Source of the DNA: Candidatus Schekmanbacteria bacterium
Lineage (GTDB): Bacteria; CSSED10-310; JACPHN01
NCBI GenBank assembly: GCA_016188575.1
Contig: JACPHN010000033.1
Span: 1 to 17,437 of the forward strand
Direction of reading: 5' to 3'
DNA: 17,437 bases
In this document: positions 1 to 7,428 of the stretch, one piece after another
Numbering within the stretch: position 1 is the stretch's first letter
Layout: every line of letters begins with the position of its first letter
Notes under the pieces: generated by a model
Databases searched by the model: none
Told to the model about the DNA's origin: nothing
What the model saw: the letters and a program-made list of their open reading frames with translations, nothing else
Translations under genes and position numbers: made by a program

Positions 1-379
1 CAGCAATGGCAGGGGGTGGAACGAAGCTAGGTGCGATCAAGCCGTGAGCCAGCAGCTCGGAAATCCATTCGGCATCCAACCTGTCCGTCTTCTTGCCGGG
101 ACGCCTCCGCATGTCGTACGCGTTGCCCACGATCACATCCAGCGCATTGCTCAGGACTTGGTAGACCGGTCGCCAATAGACGCCAGTCGACTCCATCGCC
201 ACAACTGGGCACGACTCGGCTACCAGCCACTCGAGCAGCTCCAGCAGTGCCGGTGTCGTCGTCGCAAACTCCCGGTTGTCCATCGAGACAACACTGTTGT
301 CGGCGACCCGGCGCAAGCAGACGGTTACGAAAGCCTTGTGCACATCGATTCCGGCGCAAATTGGGTGTACGACCTGCAT
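1..379 (-). CDS. IS110-family transposase, N-terminal part (runs off left edge)
   Basis: A DEDD-type (RuvC-like) recombinase that moves the element, guided in this family by a structured bridge RNA. The frame is open from an ATG at 379-377 to the window edge (126 codons). The catalytic set is visible: GIDVHK with Asp12, AMESTGVYW with Glu63, and KKTDRLDAEW with Asp99 and Asp102. These sit in the usual N-terminal DEDD_Tnp_IS110 order. The C-terminal Tnp_20 domain with its Ser would lie outside the window. No good Shine-Dalgarno precedes the ATG, so the start is the least certain part. It reads in the same direction as the cytochrome gene it interrupts, so read-through transcription from that gene could reach it. 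Family assignment is firm from the motifs; subgroup is not. Confidence 0.88.
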   Translation of the reverse strand, partial: MQVVHPICAGIDVHKAFVTVCLRRVADNSVVSMDNREFATTTPALLELLEWLVAESCPVVAMESTGVYWRPVYQVLSNALDVIVGNAYDMRRRPGKKTDRLDAEWISELLAHGLIAPSFVPPPAIA

Positions 380-402
380 GGGCGTGCGGCCGCCGTATTC
401 CC
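1..402 (-). mobile_element. IS110-family insertion sequence, one end only (partial)
   Basis: The transposase N-terminus (next entry) shows that this is the 5' end of an IS110-family element continuing beyond the left edge. The inner boundary is inferred at about 402/403, because the cytochrome reading frame to its right keeps family-like sequence down to a Leu-Gln-Pro-His (His codon 403-405) and then turns into unrelated Gly-Asn-Thr-Ala sequence. That leaves only about 23 nt between the element end and the transposase ATG. Such a short left end would fit the IS1111 subgroup, where the long non-coding end lies downstream, better than the classical IS110 subgroup. IS110 elements usually lack terminal inverted repeats and target duplications, and none is seen here. 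The exact junction is uncertain by some tens of bases. Confidence 0.75.
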
Positions 403-1998
403 GTGCGGCTGCAGCGGGGCGAGCGTCGGCGCGGGGTGTCCGGTGGAGGTCGTATAGACCTTGTTGTGCTCCGTCACCACGCCGTTCTCGTCCACGAATG
501 TCCAGATCGTCTGGCAGCCGGGGACTACCGGCGCCACGCGCCCTTTGTAGCTTATCGCGAGAATCGGGTTTTCCCAGCGGATGTAACCGACGTTCTCCAG
601 AGCGATGTCACCGGGCGCCTTGGTTATCACTTGTTTTCCCGTGCTGTCATGGTTTTCCGCGGATAACGGCCAGTCCGTCCCTTCCTTTCGCGCATCGTAC
701 TTGATGTGGCACCCGTAACATTGCGGCGCCCAGGTCGAATGGCACGCGTAGCACTCCAGCTTGTCCAGGTGCTGGGAGACCACCTCCATTGCGACTTTTC
801 CCTGCTGCGTCCGCCATTCGCCGTGGAGCGCCTTGTTCTTGAGCAGTGGGATTTCGCGCCGGGCGCCGTCACCAGTGTGTACGATCCAGGCCTTGTCGCC
901 CTCACGGAGCCACCGCGTACGGGCGTTGCCGCGCGTCGTCAGGAGGTGCTCGGTCGAGCCGGTCTTGATCGTGCCCCGTTCCCCCGCGAGCACAATGGGA
1001 GTGCCATAGCCCACCGGGAGCTCCCAGGGATATTTTTGCGGCGTGCCGTGACAGTCAGCGCACCCCACCTCCACCTGGTAGAACGTGACCGGGTAGATGT
1101 TACCGTCGCCGTGGACGTCGATCGAGGAGTGGCAGTCTCCGCACTCCATGCCGCGCTCGGCGTGGACGTCGGGCCGGACGAGGTTGTACTCCTTGGTGAA
1201 AAGGCTCTCCTGAGGGTTTGCGTGCTCGTCAAATGGGCCGGCCTTGCCTGTGCCGATGTAGGCGTGCTCGATCAGGCCGGTAAAGGTGGTGCCGATGCGG
1301 TTGCCACGGGCATGGCAGTGCGTACATTGCTCGGGCGGGATGCTGACCGTGATCTCATGCCGCATCATGTGGGCCGAGCGATCCCTGGGAATCGTCGGAT
1401 CGCCGCCCTCGTAGACGCCGTCGTTGTTGTACAGGACGTGGCAGGCAGCGCACCCGCCGGCGCGGTGATCGCCGCGCTGGGCGCGACCTTGCGCCCATCA
1501 GCGTCGCCAGGGCGTCCTTATCGCTGTGACATTTCGCACAGCCCTTCCATCGTTCATCACCCACATGCTTGATGGATTGGGTAGCAGTCCTTCATGTGCC
1601 GCCGCTTTCGTGGCGCCGGCCGGTCGTCCTTCATGGCAAACCGCGCACTCGAATCCCTCCTTGCCTCCCGCGAAGGCCAGCAGGAAAGGCTGCATCTTCG
1701 CGTTGATGGCCTCGATACCCGAGTGGCAGGAAAGGCAACCCTTTGCCGCAGCCACGGTTGGCTCCACCGCGACAAGCTTCTCGGTGATCGCGGGATCCCA
1801 TCGCCCTTTTTGCTCCTTCGCGACGGCGGGGGCCGCGGGCGAGGCCGGCGGCTGCGCGGGCGAGGCCGGCGGCTGCGCGGGCGCGGCAGCGTTGGCCGGA
1901 CCGCTTCCGCATCCACTGCCCAGAGCCATCGCCCATCCGATGATTATGACCGACACGATGCTCACGCCGCGTCTTACGTACCCGCAATGCACTGACAT
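325..1998 (-). pseudogene. Multihaem c-type cytochrome precursor (nine CxxCH), frameshifted and IS-truncated
   Basis: An exported electron-transfer protein. The start is the ATG at 1998, with AGGAGG (2012-2007) 8 nt upstream; a more upstream in-frame ATG at 2037 lacks such a site. The N-terminus has a hydrophobic signal segment ending LGSGC (possibly a weak lipobox), then a Pro/Ala linker, then haem motifs CLSCH, CAVCH, CAKCH, CAACH, CTHCH, CGDCH, CADCH, CYACH and CYGCH. The first two and last six are in one frame, which contains a TGA at 1500-1498. CAKCH (1540-1526) is only readable one frame over, so a -1 change near 1545 and a +1 change near 1490 bracket it. After Leu-Gln-Pro-His (403) the frame enters the IS110 element and stops at 325. 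Relatives usually carry further sequence, often another haem site, beyond this point. The whole is broken or mis-sequenced. Redox partner and substrate cannot be named. Confidence 0.8.
1841..1882 (-). repeat. Two tandem 21-bp repeats coding the cytochrome Pro/Ala linker
   Basis: Two identical adjacent 21-bp units (1841-1861 and 1862-1882) encode duplicated Ala-Gln-Pro-Pro-Ala-Ser-Pro stretches. They lie between the signal segment and the first haem domain of the cytochrome. The unit is a multiple of three, so copy changes by slippage would alter linker length without breaking the frame. Such a linker is expected to be a flexible tether between a membrane anchor and the haem domain. Confidence 0.85.
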
Positions 1999-2070
1999 GT
2001 CCACAACCTCCTCCGCGCAAAAGCGAACCGCTCGCATGTTGCTGATTCAGCTCCGATCGGAACGGGCCGG

Positions 2071-2086
2071 TGCAGGGAGAGTGCCA
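2071..2086 (-). promoter_or_regulatory. Sigma-54 (-24/-12) promoter for the cytochrome gene
   Basis: Read on the minus strand the site is TGGCAC-TCTCC-CTGCA. This matches the sigma-54 consensus TGGCAC-N5-TTGCA in all but one base, with the invariant GG and GC at the right spacing. Its -12 end lies 72 nt upstream of the cytochrome ATG, leaving room for a leader. The gene immediately upstream encodes an NtrC-type activator that needs exactly this class of promoter, which strongly supports the call. A second TGGCAC (2119-2114) lacks a -12 element. Confidence 0.72.
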
Positions 2087-2187
2087 GGCGCGTGACGAGA
2101 ACGATTGGAGCGGGTGCCACGCGATTCGCGCTGGACTGGGAGAGGGGGACGACGCGCGCCAGGGGGCGCCGCGACAACTCTGGTCGG

Positions 2188-2252
2188 ATTTCATCCGCCT
2201 GCCGCGATTGCAGTGGACAGTTTCTGACCGGGCGGCCGCCGCCCGATGAAAT
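2188..2252. promoter_or_regulatory. Inverted repeats upstream of the sigma-54 promoter (possible activator site)
   Basis: ATTTCATC at 2188-2195 is repeated inverted as GATGAAAT at 2245-2252. Between them, at 2230-2244, sits a GC-rich near-palindrome (GGGCGGC, one C, GCCGCCC). The pair lies about 100-180 bp upstream of the -24/-12 promoter, the usual distance for enhancer sites of NtrC-type activators. The GC palindrome is also just downstream of the regulator's stop codon and could act as a transcript-end hairpin, though no T-run follows it. Function is inferred only from position and symmetry. Confidence 0.3.
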
Positions 2253-2289
2253 AGATCCGCATCCGCGCGCCGCCGTGCGGTAGGTCGGT

Positions 2290-3699
2290 TCACCGGCGGC
2301 CGGTCAGATTCTGATCACCCTCCTCGTCGATGCCGTATTGCCTCAGCTTCTGGGGGAGCGTCAGACGGGTGATCCCCAGTACCTCCGCGGCCTTCGTCTT
2401 GTTGCCGGTAGCGCGCCGATAGACGCACAGAATGTAGCGGCGCTCGACCTCGGCGAGGTCAGGAAAGGAGCCCAGGTCCTCGATGAAGGCAGGGCACGGT
2501 TCCGAGCAGAGCGCAGGACGAGCGGACCGGGGCTCGCCGCCGAAAGCGGCGCGATCGAGGACGGCTGAGCGCGCCAGAATCGTGGCCTGCTCGATCACAT
2601 TGCGAAGCTCACGGACGTTTCCTGGCCAGGAGTATCCTTCGAGATGCCGAACCGCGCCCGGCGTGAGATCCCGCGCCGGGCGATCGTGGTGCCGGGCAAG
2701 CGCCTGCAGAAAGTGCCGCGCCAGGAAGGCGATGTCGCCGCGGCGATCGCGCAGCGGCGGCGCTCTGATCTCGAAGACCTTGAGCCGGAATAGCAGGTCT
2801 TCGCGAAACTCCCCGCCCGCGACCATGCGGTCGAGATCCCGGTTGGTCGCGGCAACGAAGCGCACGTCGGCGTCTATTTCCCGGTTTCCTCCGAGCCGGC
2901 GAAAGCGCCGCGATTCGAGGACGCGGAGCAGCTTCGGCTGCAGCTCGAGCGGCAGGTCGCCGATCTCGTCAAGGAACAAAGTGCCGCCGTTGGCCATTTC
3001 GAGCAGACCGCGCCTGACGGCCTTCGCATCCGTGAAGGCTCCCCGTTCGTGCCCGAACAGCTCGCTTTCGATCATTGTCGCCGGGATCGAGGAGCAATTC
3101 AGGCGCACCAGAGCCCGGCCGCTTCGCGCGCTTTCGTGATGAATCGCTTCGGCCACGAGCTCCTTACCTGTTCCTGTCTCACCGCGGATCAGGACGGTCG
3201 TGGCGGGCGTCGCGGCGACTTGGCGTATCTCCTGCCGCAGATGCTCGACGGCGGGTGATTGACCCAGGATCCTGTCCACGCCACCCATTTCCGGTCTTTG
3301 GCGGCGCAGCCTCTGCACCTCATCCTGGAGGCCGCGCAGTGCCAGGGCGCGGTCGACCACGATGTCAAGCTCGTCCAGCTCGAACGGCTTGTTGATGTAG
3401 TCGAAGGCACCCGCCTTGAGCGCCCGTACGGCGGACTGAATCTGCGGATACGCGGTAATGACGATTACCATGGTATCCTCGTCCTGGCGGAACAGGTCGA
3501 TGAGGTCAAGGCCATCACCATCCGGCAAATGGAGATCCAGGACGACGAGGTCCACGGGACGGGAGGCGAAGCGGGTTCGCGCCCCCGCCGCCGAGGCCAC
3601 CGCCGCCACCTGATGCCGCAGCCCGAGATGCTTCTCCAGCGCGTTGCGCAGGACGCGGTCGTCCTCGACCACGAGCACGTGGTTGACGGGTGCCTTCAT
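2290..3699 (-). CDS. Sigma-54-dependent NtrC-family response regulator
   Basis: A transcription activator (469 aa, normal family length) that opens sigma-54 promoters by ATP hydrolysis when phosphorylated. The receiver domain (about 5-120) has the acidic pocket Glu12-Asp13-Asp14, phospho-acceptor Asp55, Thr82 and Lys104. The AAA+ domain (about 142-372) has Walker A GETGTGKE (173-180), the sigma-54 loop as GAFTDA (220-225) in place of GAFTGA, Walker B around GTLFLDEIGD (239-248), and the FREDLLFRL arginine-finger region (298-306). A Fis-type helix-turn-helix lies at about 431-457. The ATG is preceded by GAGGGA and overlaps the kinase stop by 4 nt (ATGA), so the two are translationally coupled. 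It reads without interruption while its partner kinase does not. The likely target is the cytochrome promoter at 2071-2086, and perhaps others. Family certain, target inferred. Confidence 0.93.
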   Translation of the reverse strand: MKAPVNHVLVVEDDRVLRNALEKHLGLRHQVAAVASAAGARTRFASRPVDLVVLDLHLPDGDGLDLIDLFRQDEDTMVIVITAYPQIQSAVRALKAGAFDYINKPFELDELDIVVDRALALRGLQDEVQRLRRQRPEMGGVDRILGQSPAVEHLRQEIRQVAATPATTVLIRGETGTGKELVAEAIHHESARSGRALVRLNCSSIPATMIESELFGHERGAFTDAKAVRRGLLEMANGGTLFLDEIGDLPLELQPKLLRVLESRRFRRLGGNREIDADVRFVAATNRDLDRMVAGGEFREDLLFRLKVFEIRAPPLRDRRGDIAFLARHFLQALARHHDRPARDLTPGAVRHLEGYSWPGNVRELRNVIEQATILARSAVLDRAAFGGEPRSARPALCSEPCPAFIEDLGSFPDLAEVERRYILCVYRRATGNKTKAAEVLGITRLTLPQKLRQYGIDEEGDQNLTGRR

Positions 3700-5687
3700 G
3701 CCCCATCCCTCGCCCGCGACGGCCCGCTCGACGGAGCCATTCCGGTCCGCAGCTCGATGACAACCGCCACTCCCCCGGATTCAGGGTGCTCGATGCGCAT
3801 CTTTCCTCCCATTTCCGCCACCAGTTGCCGAGCGATCGGCAGGCCTAACCCTGTCCCGCCGTCCTTTGTCGTATAAAACGGGTCGAAGATCCGACTCCGC
3901 ATTTCCTCCGGGATTCCCGGACCGGTGTCGCGGACCGCCACTTCGATCCCACGAGCGCCGGGGTGGGCGCTGATGGTGATCTTTCCCGGTCCTTCGATGG
4001 CTTGAAGCGCGTTCACCGCCAGGTTGAGAAGCACCTGCTCGAGCTTCTGGGACTGGACCGTGATCACCGCGGAGAGGCTCTCGTCCAGGAGCTCCAGCTC
4101 TACGCCTTTATTCCGGGCCTCAGCGTCGATCAGCAAGGCGACCCGGTTGAAGATGGCCCTGGCGGTTACTTGCACGGAGGGCTCGACTGGCCGGCGCGCG
4201 AAACCAGTCATTCGCGCCAGAATCGCGGCCAGGCGATCAACCTCTGACACCACGGTTTCCAGCACCTCGCGAGCGCCGTGCTCCACACCCGGGTCACGCA
4301 GGTGGACCTGGACGATCGTCTTGATGGAGGCCAACGGGTTGCCGACTTCGTGGGCGAGCGACGCCGACAGCACTCCGAGGGTGGAGAGCCGGTCGGCGTG
4401 CTGAAGCTGCCGCTCGATCGTTCAATTGGCATCGGCCAGAGCCTCCATCTCGGCAACCTGGCGCGCGACCTCCCTCTGGAGCTCTTCGTTCCAGCCGAGC
4501 AGGCGGCCCTGCGTTGCCTCCAGCGCCCGGGCAGTATCCCTGACGCAGCCGGCCAGCTCTTCGATCTCGTCGCGCGTCTCGACCACGAGGTCGGCGCCGA
4601 AATCGCCGGCCTCTACCCTGCGTAGAAACGCCAGAATCCGGTGCAGCGGCACCGCGAAGGCGCGCGTCGCCAGGCCGGAGAGCGTGATGGCGACCACGGC
4701 GACGAGCGCCGCGAAAAGGGCAGCGAGATTCCGCATGCGATTCACCGGCCCCACAACCAGCTCCCGGGGGTAGAGTATCGCCAGTCGCCAGGGAGTCATG
4801 ACACCGCTTCCCCTCAGGTGGATCGGGGAGTATGACACGAAATGCCGCGCCACCTCGACCATCATCGCCGTTTCACCGGCCAGCAACGGTGCGATGACCG
4901 CCTCTCCGAGGTACCGAAGGTCTGTCTGTGCTCGCCCAAAGAGGAAACGGCAATCCGCACCGCCACAGAGCTCGCGGACAAAACGCCCGTCCGAACCCAC
5001 GAAAAGCGCCTCACCACGCGGATCCGAGCGCAAGACTTTGAGGCGATCGAGGATTTCCCTACCGAACACGTTGATGACGACCAGACCGCTCGCCCGGCCC
5101 TGCCGGTTCAGCACCTGCCGGGCCACGCGATATACGAGCTGCTCGGGAAACTCCAGCTCACCTCTTTCGACGTTCAGATCGAGTGGTGAGAAATACGTCT
5201 GGTCCGGCCCTGGCTTCATGGCGTCGGTGAAGTACTAGCGATCCGACTTGTCCTGGAGAGCCGCGACCGGCACGACCTCCAGCGCCTCCCCGTGGCGATT
5301 GATCCGCACCTGCTCGATGCCCAGCGCGGACAGCAAGCGGATCTGGTAGTAATCGGGACGCATTTCCGCGAAATGATAAAACAGTCGTCCGATCCGCTCA
5401 CGGCCGGCGGCGTCAATCGTGCCTGTATCGAGCAGATCCTCCTCCGCGACCCAGCGGGCAAGCATGCGCGCACTGGCATCCAGCGCCGCGACGTAGCTCT
5501 CGATGTGGCCGACGTTGGACAGGAGCTGCAGGCGGAGGTGGTCGGCATTCGTCTCCATCAGCGCGCGGGTTGCGGCGAGCGGCAGGTAGCTGCCGAGCAG
5601 AACGACGGGGCCGAGGGAGAGCGCGACGAAGGCGACCAGGAGCTTTCCTCGGATACCCAGAAACGGCAGGAGCTTGTCGAGTCTCAT
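3696..5687 (-). pseudogene. Membrane sensor histidine kinase (Cache-like sensor, HAMP, HisKA, HATPase) with two in-frame stops
   Basis: Sensor partner of the NtrC-type regulator. From the ATG at 5687 (AGGTGA just upstream) one frame of 664 codons gives a first membrane span (about 13-37), a periplasmic Cache-type sensor (about 40-320, with the conserved-looking SPLDLNVERG), a second span (about 321-343), HAMP (about 344-396), a coiled coil, an H-box LAHEVGNPL with His446, an N-box with Asn559, DTGPGIP (587-593), IFDPFYTTK and GTGLGL (611-616). Codon 151 is TAG (5237-5235), where the family pattern suggests the first Tyr of a Tyr-Tyr-Phe. Codon 422 is TGA (4424-4422), between the coiled coil and the H-box. 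Without readthrough it splits into a sensor fragment, a middle fragment and a soluble kinase core (GTG at 4373). The ligand is unknown. Confidence 0.83.
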
Positions 5688-5805
5688 CACGTCACCTGGA
5701 GCTGACTGTAGGACCCGGCGGTTCCTGCCGGCAAGCCAGCGAATGAGCACGCAGTGGATGCAATCAGCGCCAGCCATCGTTCGTTTCCCTGAATGCACTG
5801 TCGCT

Positions 5806-5836
5806 TCGACCGCATCGACGTCAAACAGGCGGTCGA
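5806..5836. promoter_or_regulatory. 8-bp inverted repeat in the divergent kinase / ECF-operon region
   Basis: TCGACCGC (5806-5813) and GCGGTCGA (5829-5836) form a perfect inverted repeat with a 15-nt spacer. It lies between the divergent starts of the histidine kinase (5687, minus) and the small exported protein (5895, plus). It ends about 58 nt before the latter's ATG, a reasonable place for an operator. No promoter elements for either direction could be assigned with confidence in this 207-bp gap. Confidence 0.3.
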
Positions 5837-5894
5837 TTCAGGTTTATGCCCGTACGCAGAGATTCCGGTTCGCCAACCTGAGGAGACGATTGCC

Positions 5895-6284
5895 ATGTCG
5901 AGAGCTTGCTTGATCCTTCTGCTCACCTGGACTTTGGTTCCGCCCGTCTGGGCGGCGGACGACCCCTCCATCCAGGGCGAGCTGCGCCAGCAAGTCCGTG
6001 CGTCGATGGAGCAGTTCGTGAAAGACCGGACGGTGAACGAGACGTTTTTGCTCTATGATCCGATCGAGGACAGGCTGCTGCGCCTGGAGCTCGAGAAGCT
6101 GCATGACGGTATCGTCAAGAAAGGGGAGCTCTACGTAAGCTGCGCCGACTTCAAGGACCAGAGCGGACGGGCTCTCGACGTGGATCTCTTCGTGCTGCCC
6201 GCCGGCAACGGCATGCAGACGACGCAGGCCGTGGTTCACAAGGTGGATGGGAAGAAGCGCCAGTACCAGCTCGAGGTGCACTGA
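5895..6284 (+). CDS. Small exported protein of unknown function, first gene of an ECF sigma operon
   Basis: A 129-residue protein not recognised as a named family. The ATG at 5895 was chosen because AGGAG lies 9 nt upstream and the protein then starts directly with a signal peptide: MSR, a Leu/Ile-rich core, and a Val-Trp-Ala cleavage site after residue 20. An upstream in-frame ATG (5793) would bury the signal. The mature part is charged. It has a helical N-terminal segment (about 25-75) and a probable beta-rich end containing the single cysteine, Cys83 (VSCADF). It lies 24 nt ahead of the ECF sigma gene and shares its direction, so it may be a periplasmic sensor or accessory of the sigma/anti-sigma pair. 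That role is inferred from position only. Confidence 0.75.
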   Translation: MSRACLILLLTWTLVPPVWAADDPSIQGELRQQVRASMEQFVKDRTVNETFLLYDPIEDRLLRLELEKLHDGIVKKGELYVSCADFKDQSGRALDVDLFVLPAGNGMQTTQAVVHKVDGKKRQYQLEVH

Positions 6285-6308
6285 CGGACCCGCGCTCCCG
6301 GAGGAATC

Positions 6309-6800
6309 GTGGCAGTGGACAGTGATCAGGACATGGCCGAGCTTCTGCAGCGCGGGTTCCGCTACGCCCTGTCGCTGACCCACGACGAGTCGCGGGCGGA
6401 GGATCTGCTGCAGGACGCCTGGGTTGCCGTCCTGGCCGCGGGTGGGACCAGCAGCAAGGGGTACCTCTACGCCGGTATCCGGAGTCGTTTCATCGACCGG
6501 TATCGGCGGGAGCGGCTTGTGGTGATCGAATCACTGGACGCCGAGGTGGGGGCGGCCCTGCAGGCACGGGCGCCGGACGAGGCGATTCTGGCCGATGTCG
6601 CGTCACTGGAACGGGCGCTTGGCTCGCTGCGGGCCGAAGAGCGGGAGGCGCTGTACCTGAGCGCCGCGGAAGGTTACAGTGCCGGCGAGATCGCGGCGCT
6701 GACCGGGCGCCCCCGCGGAACGGTGCTCAGCCTGATTCACCGGGGGCGGCAGAAGCTGCTGCGGTTGCTCGCCGCCGGCAACGTGGGAGCGCAGCGATGA
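6309..6800 (+). CDS. ECF-type RNA polymerase sigma factor (with membrane anti-sigma partner)
   Basis: A 163-residue alternative sigma factor that redirects RNA polymerase to a small regulon. Region 2 (about 12-70) shows the helix pattern with RAEDLLQDAWVAVL and the DNA-binding FIDRYRRER. Region 4 (about 100-155) has the LRAEEREALYL start and the helix-turn-helix ending GTVLSLIHRGRQKLLRLL. A GTG start at 6309 follows GGAGG (6300-6304). A second GTG at 6315 has a more usual spacing of 10 nt, so the true start may be two codons later. The stop overlaps the next gene by 4 nt (ATGA at 6797-6800), the classic arrangement of a sigma factor and its inhibitor. The regulon probably includes its own operon, but no ECF promoter was identified. 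Confidence 0.9.
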   Translation: MAVDSDQDMAELLQRGFRYALSLTHDESRAEDLLQDAWVAVLAAGGTSSKGYLYAGIRSRFIDRYRRERLVVIESLDAEVGAALQARAPDEAILADVASLERALGSLRAEEREALYLSAAEGYSAGEIAALTGRPRGTVLSLIHRGRQKLLRLLAAGNVGAQR

Positions 6801-7405
6801 CGCGTAAACCTCTCAACGATCATCTCCGCGACTACTACCAAGAGCGCTCCCTGCGGCCCGAGGTGCTCCAGCGCCTCCTCGAGGTCGGTTCAGTAGGCGG
6901 CGATAAGAGCGCCGGCGCCGCGGGCCGTAGGCGGCTGGATTTGCGGAAACGGCGGCCCTGGGTGATGATGGCGGGTGTGGCAGCGGTGATTGGGATCGCG
7001 CTCCTGGTGGCCACGATCGCGGGCCTGGGCAACCGGCCCAAGCTCGCTCGCACCGTCGCGCGCGAAATCGCATCGCACCACGTCAAGCAGCTCGCCGTGG
7101 AAATCCCGGCGCGGAGCTTTGCGGAGCTTCGCGAGAAGATGGCGAAGCTCGATTTCTCAATGGTGGCATCACGGCGGCTCATGGCGCTCCGTCTGGTGGG
7201 CGGTCGGTACTGCTCACTGCGCGGCCAGATCGCGGTTCAGGCGCGACTTCTGGATGACGCGGGCGGCGTCTACACGCTGTATCAGACCCGCCTCACGGAG
7301 GAGCTCGTCGGGCTCGACGGTGCGGAGGCCGAGATCGACGGTGTCCGCGTGCAACTTTGGCAAGAGGCCGGCCTTCAGCTCGGCCTGGCCGGCTCTGCCG
7401 ACTGA
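6797..7405 (+). CDS. Putative single-span transmembrane anti-sigma factor
   Basis: A 202-residue protein expected to hold the upstream ECF sigma factor inactive at the membrane. It has a short charged cytoplasmic N-terminus (1-53, ending in a Lys/Arg cluster), one membrane span (about 54-77) and a periplasmic C-terminal domain of about 125 residues. That domain contains [14 protein letters not shown], a motif I associate with small membrane-bound anti-sigma proteins, with Cys139 as the only cysteine. There is no HxxxCxxC zinc motif, so it is not a ZAS-type anti-sigma. The ATG overlaps the sigma stop (ATGA). The thioredoxin-fold gene starts 23 nt after its stop, which suggests that the signal concerns envelope thiol state. 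That link is inferred; the membrane topology is seen. Confidence 0.75.
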   Translation: MTRKPLNDHLRDYYQERSLRPEVLQRLLEVGSVGGDKSAGAAGRRRLDLRKRRPWVMMAGVAAVIGIALLVATIAGLGNRPKLARTVAREIASHHVKQLAVEIPARSFAELREKMAKLDFSMVASRRLMALRLVGGRYCSLRGQIAVQARLLDDAGGVYTLYQTRLTEELVGLDGAEAEIDGVRVQLWQEAGLQLGLAGSAD

Positions 7406-7428
7406 CCACCTCCACTGAAAGGATATCC

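Noticed and set aside
706-1572. A 288-codon plus-strand frame over the cytochrome
   Set aside because: It is opposite the haem-motif-bearing frame and has no family features. It is a compositional shadow.
2114-2119. Second TGGCAC as another sigma-54 promoter
   Set aside because: No TTGC-like -12 element follows at the required 5-nt spacing on the minus strand.
4422-4424. In-frame TGA as selenocysteine
   Set aside because: Relatives have no cysteine at this place between coiled coil and H-box, no selenocysteine insertion hairpin is evident, and the same gene also carries a TAG. A nonsense change is simpler.
325-5687. Stop-codon reassignment (TAG or TGA read as sense)
   Set aside because: Neighbouring intact genes end normally at TGA and TAG, for example the regulator at 2290 and the kinase at 13994, so a recoded genome is not supported.
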